From Frigoribacterium sp. CG_9.8 (lineage in GTDB: Bacteria > Actinomycetota > Actinomycetes > Actinomycetales > Microbacteriaceae), in the NCBI RefSeq assembly GCF_015751965.1, contig NZ_JADOVH010000001.1, positions 186,001 through 250,000 on the forward strand: a DNA stretch of 64,000 nt, given 5' to 3'. The notes below the pieces were generated by a model. The model did no database searches, had not been told where the DNA came from, and worked only from the letters and a program-made list of their open reading frames with translations. Positions 56,633-64,000 of this stretch are shown piece after piece. The first letter of the stretch is position 1. Every line of letters starts with the position of its first letter. The translations under genes and the position numbers were made by a program.

Positions 56633-58027
56633 TTGCTCGTGTCGTTAGGTTGGGGGTTCAGGCGGCTTTGGGTGGGTAACGCGGCCGGCAACCTGAGCGA
56701 CGGTCTGATTTTCGTGGCGATACCGCTGCTGGCAACATCGTTGACGACGGATGCCATTTTCATCGCTGGCCTTGCCGCTATGTACTCGGCGGTGCGGTTG
56801 CTCGTGGTGGTCCCGGTCGGGGTTTATGTCGATCATTTCGATCGTCGAACGATCTTGTGGATCACGAATCTCAGCCGGGCGTCGCTCTTGATCATGATGG
56901 CGGTCCTGTTCGCAATCGGTTTTGGCTCCGTTCCGCTGCTGTATGTCGTCCTCGCGGGCGTCGGAATTTTGGAGACCGCCGCGGACAACGCGGCGCTGTC
57001 GATCCTGCCGTCGGTCGTCCCGGCCAACAAACTGGACCAGGCGAACAGCCGCATCTCGGCAGCCCAACTCCTCGCCGATGAATTCGCAGGTCCGCCACTG
57101 GGCGGACTCCTGTTCGCCCTCGGGGTGGCGGTTCCGGTTCCGGTCTGGGCCGCTGGCGGCCTCTATGCAGCGGCCGGGCTCTTCTTCCTCGCGCTCCCGC
57201 GTCCGGGCGTCGTCAACGGCTTTGCCTCGCCTCGCCGATCCGTGTTCCGTGAAGCCGTGGACGGTGCCCGTTGGCTTCGCGGACACCGCTTGTTGAGCGG
57301 CCTGGCGGTAGTTGGCGGGCTCGCGAGTATCGCGTACATGATGCCATTCTCGGTCCTGGTGCTGTTCGCTCAGCAAACTCTGGGTCTTGGTGCGGCGGGG
57401 TATGGCCTGATTCTGGCGGTGTCAGCACTTGGTGGTCTTGTCGGGTCGATCATCACAGCTCCACTTCGTTTACGTGTGGGGTACGGACGGATGATCGTGG
57501 GGAGTCTTTGCCTCGGTGCCGCGTCTATGTTCGCGCTCGCATTCGTCCGGATTCCCTGGGTGGCCGCGGTCCTCCTGGCCGCGTACATCCTGCACTCCGT
57601 CGTGTGGGGAATCTGCGTGAGCTCGCTTCGGCAGCGTCTTGTCCCTGAGCACCTCCGAGGGCGGGTCAACGCATTGTCCAAGGTTCTCAGTCTTGTCGGT
57701 CTCACCGTGGGAGCAGCCCTTGGCGGGGTTCTCGCCTCGTTGCTGCCCTTGTCCGTGCCGTTCCTGGCGAGTGGCACCCTTTTCATCTGCTGCGGCGTAA
57801 TCTCGCTATTCCTCTGCGAGCAGGGTGTACCCAAGGCTGTCGACCCACCTTCCGCACGGTGCAGCGACCCGCGCACTTCGTGCAGTTCCCGGCGCATGCC
57901 GACTCTTTCCATCAGGCGCCAGGATGCCGTGTTGTCGGCGAAGCATTTAGCCGTCACCCGGCGTAGTTCCAATTCCTCGAAACAGATACGGATCAATTCC
58001 CGCACTGTCTCAGTTGCACACCCGTGA
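56633..58027 (+). CDS. MFS transporter (EntS-like), 464 aa, foreign C-terminal tail
   Basis: Start TTG 56633 or GTG 56639. About 12 transmembrane segments from residue 10 to about 400. A motif-A-like loop (VGVYVDHFDRRTILWITNLSRA) follows TM2. It resembles the MFS_3/EntS exporter family (siderophores, macrolides). The last 65 residues (VDPPSARCSDPRTSCSSRR...) are non-membrane and lie antisense to a broken GNAT fragment, so the native end was probably lost near 57,830 and the frame runs into unrelated DNA. Confidence 0.8.
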   Translation: MLVSLGWGFRRLWVGNAAGNLSDGLIFVAIPLLATSLTTDAIFIAGLAAMYSAVRLLVVVPVGVYVDHFDRRTILWITNLSRASLLIMMAVLFAIGFGSVPLLYVVLAGVGILETAADNAALSILPSVVPANKLDQANSRISAAQLLADEFAGPPLGGLLFALGVAVPVPVWAAGGLYAAAGLFFLALPRPGVVNGFASPRRSVFREAVDGARWLRGHRLLSGLAVVGGLASIAYMMPFSVLVLFAQQTLGLGAAGYGLILAVSALGGLVGSIITAPLRLRVGYGRMIVGSLCLGAASMFALAFVRIPWVAAVLLAAYILHSVVWGICVSSLRQRLVPEHLRGRVNALSKVLSLVGLTVGAALGGVLASLLPLSVPFLASGTLFICCGVISLFLCEQGVPKAVDPPSARCSDPRTSCSSRRMPTLSIRRQDAVLSAKHLAVTRRSSNSSKQIRINSRTVSVAHP

Positions 58028-58030
58028 CCT
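57831..58030 (-). pseudogene. GNAT acetyltransferase fragment
   Basis: On - the frame reads GHGCATETVRELIRICFEEL then RVTAKCFADNTASWRLMERV and GMRRELHEV, the acetyl-CoA-binding C-terminal half of a RimJ-type GNAT. The N-terminal half is absent and the end is replaced, leaving about 60 recognisable residues. Confidence 0.6.
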
Positions 58031-58201
58031 GTGGACACCACATCCAAACACCATCCGATCATCACCACCACGGCAGAGGAGATTAAGAGCTTCAATCCTG
58101 TGTTGATCGGGTGCGGTCAAGCTAATTGCGGTGCACCGGCCGCTTCGATGGGTTGATCCGGAAGCAAACGCCGGCAACATGGGCAACGCCGGCAGCACTG
58201 C

Positions 58202-58876
58202 CTACTCTCTGCCGTCCTCGAGCGGGATGAGCATGGTTCGGAACGGACCCGCAACGGCGTGGAGGTTCCAAATGCGCTCGGCGACATCGTCAATTCCATT
58301 GGCAAACTGGAGCTGAGGAATGCCTCCCGGGATCACGAGTTGCGCGACACGGATGCCCTCACCCTCGAGCGCGTCGTGGAGCATTTCACCGTAGGCACTC
58401 TCGGCTGGGAACGCGACTGATGTGCCTGCGAAGTCGGCGCGCGCCTTCACTGAGGTCCCGCCGTTGACCAGGATGACACTGCCGCTTCCGGCCTGACGCA
58501 TTGCTGGCAGGACTGCACGCACCGCGTGAATGAGCCCAAGAGCGGAGAACTGCACTGCTTCCAGCGCCAGCTCCGGGGTCATGTCGAGCACCGGCTTCAG
58601 GTATTCACGCGCCGGGAGTGGACTGTATTGCACAGCAACGATGGGTCCCAGCTCTGCCGCTGCGCGCGCAATGGCGTCTTCAAGCGCGGCCGGTACCCGC
58701 ACGTCCGCGGCGTAACCACGCGCGGTCACGCCCTCGGCATTCAGCTCGGCCGCCATGGTGTCAAGCTTCGACTGGGTCCTCGAGATCAGGGCGATCGAGA
58801 AGCCTTCGCGCCCAAATCGTCGCGCTACTGCCGCTCCGAGTCCCGGTCCTGCTCCGATGATTGCGATGACAGGCAC
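58202..58876 (-). CDS. SDR-family oxidoreductase lacking the YxxxK pair, 224 aa
   Basis: GTG 58876 with SD GGAGGA. IIGAGPGLGAAVARRFG is the nucleotide-binding turn, ISRTQSKL and AADVR the cofactor strands. SVILVNGGTS is in the place of the catalytic Ser. The usual Tyr-x-x-x-Lys is replaced by SVAFPAESAYGEMLHDAL, so chemistry may be altered or it may be a binding-only member. A common actinobacterial SDR subtype. Confidence 0.8.
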   Translation of the reverse strand: MPVIAIIGAGPGLGAAVARRFGREGFSIALISRTQSKLDTMAAELNAEGVTARGYAADVRVPAALEDAIARAAAELGPIVAVQYSPLPAREYLKPVLDMTPELALEAVQFSALGLIHAVRAVLPAMRQAGSGSVILVNGGTSVKARADFAGTSVAFPAESAYGEMLHDALEGEGIRVAQLVIPGGIPQLQFANGIDDVAERIWNLHAVAGPFRTMLIPLEDGRE

Positions 58877-59081
58877 GATAAGTTCCTCCGATTGATGGTG
58901 GTGTCTCGACCATAGCGGCATGGCAGGGCGACAGAAATTTTCCGCTCGGGGCCGAGGTCGCGAAGCGTCACTAGCTCGCGCCGGTCACCCGGCGGTAGAG
59001 CGCAGGGTTCGTGTTCCGCAAGATATGTCCAGCGGATGCTCGACTCTGCTGATCCTGACGCCCTGTGTCGATATGCCGGGT

Positions 59082-60311
59082 TTACAAGCCCTGCTGACGA
59101 AGCAGTTCCGGAATACGCTCGCGGAAGGGAAAGAATCCCCGCGCGGCGTGTGGCCAAGCGATCGTGTCCCAGCGCCGCCTGACGGTCGTGAGCGTCACTG
59201 CCTCGGAGGCCAGAACGGCCCCGAGCCTCAGCATCCGTTCCTGCACCGGGCCTACCGGTGCGTACGGCACAACCACCGCATCCAGACGTTCAGATTCCGC
59301 CCACTTCAGAACCGTAGAGGGGAGCGTGTCGGGCAATACTTTTGCTGGTCGCCCGAGGGTATCCAACGCCCGCGTGGCACCGTCATCGAGGGCTGATGCA
59401 GTGAATCGACGGACTACATCCGAGGCGCCGGAGGGCGAGCGCTCGTCGGGATCAGCGGATCCGGCGATAGCGACGAGTCGGCTGTTCGAATCGAACCAGG
59501 GATGCTCGGCGCTCAAACTTGCTGCGTCCAGATCCTCTTCATGCAGCAACAGCCCCACTCGGGCGCCCGATGGGGTGGACTCGGCGGGAGCAATCGGTGC
59601 CCGCGTTGGCAGTGGCTCTTCGACGATCGCTCGTGCCGACGTGGCGAGTCCCGATGGCGAGAACCGACCCTCGGTGTAGCGAGAAATATTCGATGCCGTC
59701 GCGAGGTAGGTCTTTCCGGCGGTCTGGAGCCCGGCAACCCACCGCCAGGAGAGTGTGTTAGAGGCGGCATCGCCATCAAGAAGGTGACGGTAGAAAAAGT
59801 CTGCGCCGAGTTGCCACGGCAGGCCGAGTGTGAAGACCCAGATACTCGCAAACCACATACGGGTGTGGTTGTGCAGGTATCCGGTGTCCAGAAGCTCGTG
59901 CACCCATGCATCCATCGCATCAATGCCGGTAAGTCCAGCGATAGCTTCACGGTAATCACCGGAGCCTGTGTCGCCAGCGAGACCGAGCTCGACCACGTCG
60001 CGGCGATACCGCCGCCACACCTCGGGGTTCTGCTCGAGCCACCCTTTCCAGTACGTGCGCCAAAACACTTCCTGCACAAATTTTTCGCATGCACCGAACC
60101 GATGTTGCTCAAGCACAACCGAAACCACTTCACGCTCGGTCAGCAGTCTGTGGCGAAGGTACGGGGAGAGACCGGAGACGTTGTCACGGGAAGGTCCAGT
60201 GTCGTGATTACGGTCTCGCGTGTACACCGTCCCCGCGCTCGGGGCGAACAGGGTGAGAGCTTCAAGGCCGGCAGCTCGACTGGGAGTGAACATTCCGCAA
60301 TCATGCATCAT
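59082..60311 (-). CDS. Photolyase/cryptochrome FAD-domain protein, about 410 aa
   Basis: Start Met at 60311 or 60293; the frame is open further up to 60380. Residues 1-220 are the photolyase FAD-binding helical domain: GLSPYLRHRLLTEREV, EVFWRTYWKGWLE, GYLHNHTRMWFASIW, DGDAASNTLSWRWVAG and GKTYLATASNI. The C-terminal 180 residues (PSGARVGLLLHEEDLDA... LDAVVVPYAPVGP) look like the alpha/beta antenna-type domain, which normally comes first. Possible roles: DNA repair or blue-light sensing. Confidence 0.75.
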   Translation of the reverse strand: MMHDCGMFTPSRAAGLEALTLFAPSAGTVYTRDRNHDTGPSRDNVSGLSPYLRHRLLTEREVVSVVLEQHRFGACEKFVQEVFWRTYWKGWLEQNPEVWRRYRRDVVELGLAGDTGSGDYREAIAGLTGIDAMDAWVHELLDTGYLHNHTRMWFASIWVFTLGLPWQLGADFFYRHLLDGDAASNTLSWRWVAGLQTAGKTYLATASNISRYTEGRFSPSGLATSARAIVEEPLPTRAPIAPAESTPSGARVGLLLHEEDLDAASLSAEHPWFDSNSRLVAIAGSADPDERSPSGASDVVRRFTASALDDGATRALDTLGRPAKVLPDTLPSTVLKWAESERLDAVVVPYAPVGPVQERMLRLGAVLASEAVTLTTVRRRWDTIAWPHAARGFFPFRERIPELLRQQGL

Positions 60312-60606
60312 CTGGTTTTGAGTAAGGCCTGGCCGAACGCCTTGAGCGGCTCCGAAAATCCCGGCAGATATGCGGCTCAAACGCCAGGTGAAAATTCAGA
60401 CCGACGTCGGCCGCCATCATGGACTCTCCGAGGCGATCCATCGCCCCTCGCGCGGTGCCCGGTTCGAGACGATCACCGGGCGATAAGTCATCGTTGTTTC
60501 GGATTCGGATTCGGACTTGACGGCATCGATGAAGGGCGCCGACGACGGTGACGCCCGCGAAGACGATTACGAGGAGGAGCACAACGAGCAGCCAGACGGG
60601 ATTCAT
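60301..60606 (-). CDS. Possible small membrane-anchored protein, 101 aa
   Basis: MNPVWLLVVLLLVIVFAGVT is an N-terminal membrane helix; the rest is Arg-rich and poorly structured, and the last codons overlap the start region of the photolyase-like gene. It may be real only in its first half. Confidence 0.3.
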   Translation of the reverse strand: MNPVWLLVVLLLVIVFAGVTVVGALHRCRQVRIRIRNNDDLSPGDRLEPGTARGAMDRLGESMMAADVGLNFHLAFEPHICRDFRSRSRRSARPYSKPDDA

Positions 60607-60662
60607 ATCCCCATCCGCTCAGCAGCTCCCGCCTGCGCCCACTTCGGGCGACGAACACCGGG

Positions 60663-61247
60663 TCAGGCGTTTACGAGGATCGTTCCATCCAAGGGGCGCC
60701 GGCTGCGTGGTGCAAGTTCTCGCTCACGGGCCTTCTCATCGAGAAGATCCGGCGACCCGAGCACGCCCAGTGCAACTGCGGAGACTGGCACGAAACGGGC
60801 GTCAAGGTGGAATGCTTCGCTGAGTTTGTCGACGAAAATACCGCCCATCTGGTGAACGTGCAGGCCATCGGAGTGGGCCTGCACCGAGAGGTGAGCCATG
60901 GCCTGACCGAGATCGTATTCTGCCCAACGTAGCGGCTTACCGTCGCCGTCGATGGTCTCTGCAATGGCGACAATGAGCACGGCGGCAGAGGATGCCCAGG
61001 TGGTGTTGAAGCCCATCAGAGCCGCGACGATAGTGTCGAACTCCGATGTTCCGCGGCGGGTAACGACAAGGCGCCACGGCTGTGTGTTGGCGGCGGATGC
61101 CGACCAGCGTGCGGCTTCGAGGGCGGAGGTCAGCACTTTCTCGTCGATGGTGACCGTCGAGTCAAACGAGCGAGGACTCCAACGCTGTGCGAGTACGCCA
61201 AGGATAGGCGCGCTGGTTTGGGCCACGCGGTGGTCGGTATTTTCCAT
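60663..61247 (-). CDS. Nitroreductase-family protein, 194 aa
   Basis: SD GGGAG before ATG 61247. RWSPRSFDSTVTIDEKVL with ALEAARWSASAANTQPWRLVV is the FMN-binding start of nitroreductases; AHLSVQAHSDGLHVHQMGGI and AVALGVLG are the other hallmarks. Uses FMN and NAD(P)H to reduce nitro compounds or quinones. Confidence 0.88.
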   Translation of the reverse strand: MENTDHRVAQTSAPILGVLAQRWSPRSFDSTVTIDEKVLTSALEAARWSASAANTQPWRLVVTRRGTSEFDTIVAALMGFNTTWASSAAVLIVAIAETIDGDGKPLRWAEYDLGQAMAHLSVQAHSDGLHVHQMGGIFVDKLSEAFHLDARFVPVSAVALGVLGSPDLLDEKARERELAPRSRRPLDGTILVNA

Positions 61248-61654
61248 CTCTTACTCCCGTCAAAAATTAAACTTGGCCAGAGCCACTGTCACTGGCAGAG
61301 CCACTGTCATTGGCCGTTGCAACTGACTCCTCCTTTAAGGCTGGCGGAGTGCTCCGCATTCCCAAGTGGCCATGTCCCCAGGTCAAATGAGTAAGTCCTG
61401 TTGGGCGAATCCTCCAGGGGAATATTCATTGGAACGGGAACACCTGAGCACCGGGGCAACGATATTGTTGCCCGAATCAGGGATTTGGCTGTTCCAACCC
61501 GTGGCGTCGAGCACAGCCAGTGTCTCAACAACCCGGCCTGCCTCCGTCACAGCTGCACGCCGCCGAGGCCGTAAGCCGATGCTTGTGCGGAACGCGTTCG
61601 ACAGCGTCCCTCGGGGGGGTGTCGCAGTTGTCCCATGGTGCCGGACTAGGTTGA
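61248..61654. other. Intergenic with a tandem 18-base repeat and gene debris
   Basis: Bases 61274-61313 hold two near-identical copies of TGGCAGAGCCACTGTCAT. On -, a frame from about 61,630 to 61,380 reads TLSNAFRTSIGLRPRRRAAV and AGRVVETLAVLDATGWNS; it connects to an ATG only by a frame change in a run of seven C. Probably a decayed gene of unknown family. No intact gene seen. Confidence 0.35.
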
Positions 61655-61918
61655 CAAGATGCTGGCTATGTAATGGTCGTGGCTGAATCCTTCGGCGGCG
61701 AGGCGGTGGGCTTTATGCATGTTGTTCTGACGAATGAGGTGGCTCACCTCGAACAGCTCGCTGTCCTGCCATCCCATGGACGACGCGGTTATGGCCGGAC
61801 ATTGGTTGAGGCGGCCAAACAAGAAGCGCTGCGGCGTGGGTTTAGGGAGATCACTTTGCGGGCCCTTGCGGAGATTCCTAGGCACGCTCCCTTGGTCTGC
61901 GCGCCGTCGTTGAGCTGA
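61655..61918 (+). pseudogene. GNAT acetyltransferase, truncated at both ends
   Basis: The frame begins just after a TGA (61652-61654) and reads GYVMVVAESFGGEAVGFMHV, AHLEQLAVLPSHGRRGYGRT and ALRRGFREITLRALAEIP, the core of a GNAT. The N-terminal strand is missing and the C-terminus ends abruptly at TGA after PLVCAPSLS instead of the NAPFY-LGF end. Translation from ATG 61673 would give 81 residues without a complete fold. Confidence 0.65.
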
Positions 61919-61921
61919 CGA

Positions 61922-62503
61922 CTACGGGTCGCTGGTGGTGTTCAGCTCCCATCGAATTTCACCATTTTCGATAGTGCTCGTGGGCTCAAGACCCTGGTTC
62001 TTTGCCACCGCCATCGAGGCATGATGTTGGGGATGAATGATTGCGTCTAGAGTGGCGACACCCCGTTCCCGCAGCCATTGGATCATTGCGTATGTCGCTT
62101 CGGTGGCAACACCATTTCCCTGGGCTTTGGGTGCCACAACCCACGCAATATCAGCGCCAAGTGCCCCCGGTTCGCCTGCAACAGTGGCCTGAACGAAACC
62201 AATAAGGACGCCAGAATCCTTGCGGCGGATGACCCAGTTGAGCCACCACTGCGAGCCGTCGAGCGATTCTCCAACCGTCTGGGCGGCGTAGCGCCGGACC
62301 AAACTTTCGTGAGTAGGGGGCTCGCCGCCGGTGAACTCATAGAGCAACGGATCGGCGAGAACCTCTGCCATTTCTGCTGCGTGGCCGACCGACAGCGGTT
62401 CCAACAAAAACCGTTCCGTTTCCACTTGCTCCGGTGCTGGCCACATCACGGTGTAACTCTTCCACATGCCAGCGAACGGCCGCCCGCAAGCGGAACGTTT
62501 CAC
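61922..62503 (-). CDS. GNAT acetyltransferase (RimJ/RimL-like), 193 aa
   Basis: ATG 62503 overlaps the stop of the upstream gene (62500-62503), supporting this start, although Met residues 13 and 20 are alternatives. VETERFLLEPLSVGHA begins the fold; IAWVVAPKAQGNGVATEATYAMIQWL is the acetyl-CoA-binding A motif. Substrate unknown. Two-gene operon with another GNAT. Confidence 0.8.
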   Translation of the reverse strand: MKRSACGRPFAGMWKSYTVMWPAPEQVETERFLLEPLSVGHAAEMAEVLADPLLYEFTGGEPPTHESLVRRYAAQTVGESLDGSQWWLNWVIRRKDSGVLIGFVQATVAGEPGALGADIAWVVAPKAQGNGVATEATYAMIQWLRERGVATLDAIIHPQHHASMAVAKNQGLEPTSTIENGEIRWELNTTSDP

Positions 62504-63093
62504 GGTGCGGGTGGCGTCAGGGTGGACCAGACCTCATCGAGTGTGTAGCCAACCGAGGTGTTCGCCGCCAAACTCGCAATATTTTCATCCGATCCTCCCG
62601 TTCGGAAGGATTCGGCATGCTCGCTCAGGAGAGCAAGCACGGAGGCTGCTTTGACTGCGGTTGCCAGCCCTTGTCGACGCCATTCTCTCGCAACTACCGT
62701 GAAGTCAGTTTCGACCTTTGTTCCGTAGATATCGACAAATGTCATCGCAACAAGGCCGCCGTCCGGGCCGGTGACACCGAATCCTCGACGCGTACTGCTG
62801 ACGGTTGCCTGTTCCGGGCCCAGCGCATCATGCAGGGTCGCAATCCCGCCAGGGTAGTCAGCCACTGTCGCGGCATCCAAAGTCAGAATCGCCGCTTTGT
62901 CGGAGATTTCCGGCTCACGCACCACACGTTCGCCCCGCAGACATTCGATCAGAGCGGTGAGTCGTTCAGTATCAACATCGACAGCGTTCAGCTCTGCAGC
63001 CCAGGACCGGGCGACAATCCGCCACCCTCGACTCTGAAATTCAGGAAGTCTTGGGTCATTGTCCCGAAGGACCACGTTCTCTGCGATCACCAC
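62500..63093 (-). CDS. GNAT-family acetyltransferase, 197 aa
   Basis: GTG start. VAREWRRQGLATAVKAASVL is the A motif and AANTSVGYTLDEVW the B-motif end typical of GNATs of the type TRNxxxNxxM. The first 90 residues form a divergent N-terminal extension, perhaps a second degenerate GNAT unit. Coupled to the downstream GNAT gene. Confidence 0.7.
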   Translation of the reverse strand: MVIAENVVLRDNDPRLPEFQSRGWRIVARSWAAELNAVDVDTERLTALIECLRGERVVREPEISDKAAILTLDAATVADYPGGIATLHDALGPEQATVSSTRRGFGVTGPDGGLVAMTFVDIYGTKVETDFTVVAREWRRQGLATAVKAASVLALLSEHAESFRTGGSDENIASLAANTSVGYTLDEVWSTLTPPAP

Positions 63094-63178
63094 CCCATAC
63101 TCTCAGTCAGCGGCCGCCTGCAGTCCCATAAGGGGAACCTTCATTGGCCGCTTGAAAGCAACTGGAATGATTGCGTTC

Positions 63179-63727
63179 ATGGTGCAAACACTGTCCGCCG
63201 TCGTTTTATCTGTGAGCCGCGACTCCGTACATAGATTTACGAAGCCATTGTGCAAGGCAATCACGCTGCTGGAAGGGCTTGGTGTCGCGGGAGACGCCCA
63301 CCTGTGGGTGACTGTTCAACACCGGTCGCGAGTGGCCGCAGATCCCACCCAACCGAACCTCCGTCAAGTTCACCTCATTCACTCTGAATTATTTGCAGAG
63401 GTCGCCGCTGTCGGGTTCACTCTTCGACCTGGGGATATGGGCGAGAACGTGACCACCGCCGGTCTTGACCTTTTAGCCTTGCCCCGAGGCGCCCGACTCC
63501 AGATCGGCCCTGATGCTCTGATCGAAGTCACCGGACTGCGAAATCCGTGTGCTCAGATCAATGAATTCGAACCTGGACTTTTGAAGACGATGGTCGGACA
63601 CGATGACAAAGGACGATTAATTCGCAAAGCTGGAATTACGGGAATTGTTCTACACTCCGGAGTTATCCGACCAGGCGACAAAATCACTGTCACCCTCCCG
63701 CAAGAGCCACACCACGCGCTCGATTGA
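63179..63727 (+). CDS. MOSC-domain protein, 182 aa
   Basis: ATG 63179 preferred over a longer frame. AVVLSVSRDSVHRFTKP, LEGLGVAGDAHLWVTVQHR, VHLIHSELFAEV, LRPGDMGENVTTAGLDLLAL and VTGLRNPCAQINEF are the full set of MOSC blocks, including the conserved Cys near residue 123. MOSC proteins handle molybdenum-cofactor sulfur or, in YiiM/YuaD types, detoxify N-hydroxylated compounds. Confidence 0.88.
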   Translation: MVQTLSAVVLSVSRDSVHRFTKPLCKAITLLEGLGVAGDAHLWVTVQHRSRVAADPTQPNLRQVHLIHSELFAEVAAVGFTLRPGDMGENVTTAGLDLLALPRGARLQIGPDALIEVTGLRNPCAQINEFEPGLLKTMVGHDDKGRLIRKAGITGIVLHSGVIRPGDKITVTLPQEPHHALD

Positions 63728-63808
63728 GTGTAAGAGGAATTGGGCCGTTGAAGCCCGTAAGCGGAACCTCAATGGGAATTGCTGCCGGGCGCGCGAGCAG
63801 GTTCCCGG

Positions 63809-64000
63809 TTAGACAAGATCGCGAACGGACTGGATGCGTGCCGGGTCGTCGAACACGGCGATCGAGGCGGCATCAAGGTCGACGCGAGAGAGATCGATGC
63901 GTCGCACCGCGCGGTCGTGCATGGTGTGGAAGTAGACCGAACGGTTGGTCAGATCGCTGACCACGGTGATCTGTGTGGCGCTGACAATGTCGGTCGCTTG
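63809..64000 (-). CDS. Choloylglycine hydrolase-family protein, C-terminal part (cut by window end)
   Basis: Open on - from base 64000 to TAA at 63809-63811, 63 residues. TQITVVSDLTNRSVYFHTMH and RRIDLSRVDLDA match the last beta strands of linear amide C-N hydrolases (penicillin V acylase/bile salt hydrolase, Ntn fold). The catalytic N-terminal Cys would be right of the window. Confidence 0.7.
   Translation of the reverse strand, partial: QATDIVSATQITVVSDLTNRSVYFHTMHDRAVRRIDLSRVDLDAASIAVFDDPARIQSVRDLV

Noticed and set aside
63724-63960. 78-codon + strand frame at the right edge
   Set aside because: Opposite the choloylglycine-hydrolase-like C-terminus, which has a clear family pattern; Arg/Gly-rich shadow.

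Overview
The window is high-GC actinobacterial DNA. Gene density, four-base ATGA overlaps, GTG and TTG starts, actinophage-type genes (WhiB-like, DUF2637, DUF3039) and Microbacteriaceae-style host genes (DUF6153, DUF305) suggest a member of Actinomycetes, possibly Microbacteriaceae. It has two parts: most of a temperate siphovirus prophage (base 1 to about 49,806, its left end outside the window) and about 14 kb of bacterial chromosome (about 49,807-64,000).

Prophage, rightward half (1-26,012, + strand). Many small overlapping early genes of unknown role lead into a replication and recombination module. In order it encodes a DprA-like protein (6982), a SNF2-type helicase (11875), a DUF2637-like membrane protein (13429), a WhiB-like protein (14634), a Cas4/RecB-like nuclease (15206), a RecF/SbcC-like ATPase (17303), a Sak4/RecA-like ATPase (19161), an SSB-like protein (20096), a primase-polymerase/helicase (21135) and a RuvC-like resolvase (25566). 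Two leaders, 4,674-5,066 and 14,949-15,205, carry promoter-like sequence and a shared operator-like word. Between the SSB and primase genes lie a 12-bp-stem hairpin and a tRNA-like element.

Prophage, leftward half (48,478-26,056, - strand). Going down the operon: a small HTH protein, head-tail connector genes, two tail-tube-like proteins, tail assembly chaperones that look joined by a -1 frameshift, a 1,879-residue tape measure with six 27-residue repeats, distal and minor tail proteins, an amidase endolysin, candidate holins, an HTH-metallophosphoesterase and Cys-rich micro-ORFs. The two halves converge on a bidirectional terminator at about 26,040. No terminase, portal or capsid gene is visible. 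A tyrosine integrase (48,549-49,667) sits at the right edge next to an orphan 3' end of tRNA-Thr(CGT), taken as attR.

The strongest unexplained signal is a 12-bp palindromic word, TTWGC-NN-GCWAA. It recurs about 14 times in the prophage, almost always at gene boundaries, stop codons, promoters or terminators, and I found no gene-boundary copy in the flanking chromosome. It resembles in distribution, not in sequence, the stoperators of cluster A mycobacteriophages.

Chromosomal flank. A small metal-handling-type cluster (DUF6153 and a DUF305 lipoprotein) is followed by decayed MarR and MFS genes. A flavin reductase gene is split by an IS21-family element (53,396-55,760, 4-bp target duplication). 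Then come an ACT-domain protein, an MFS exporter, an SDR, a photolyase-like FAD protein, a nitroreductase, intact and broken GNAT acetyltransferases, a MOSC protein and the end of a choloylglycine-hydrolase-family gene.
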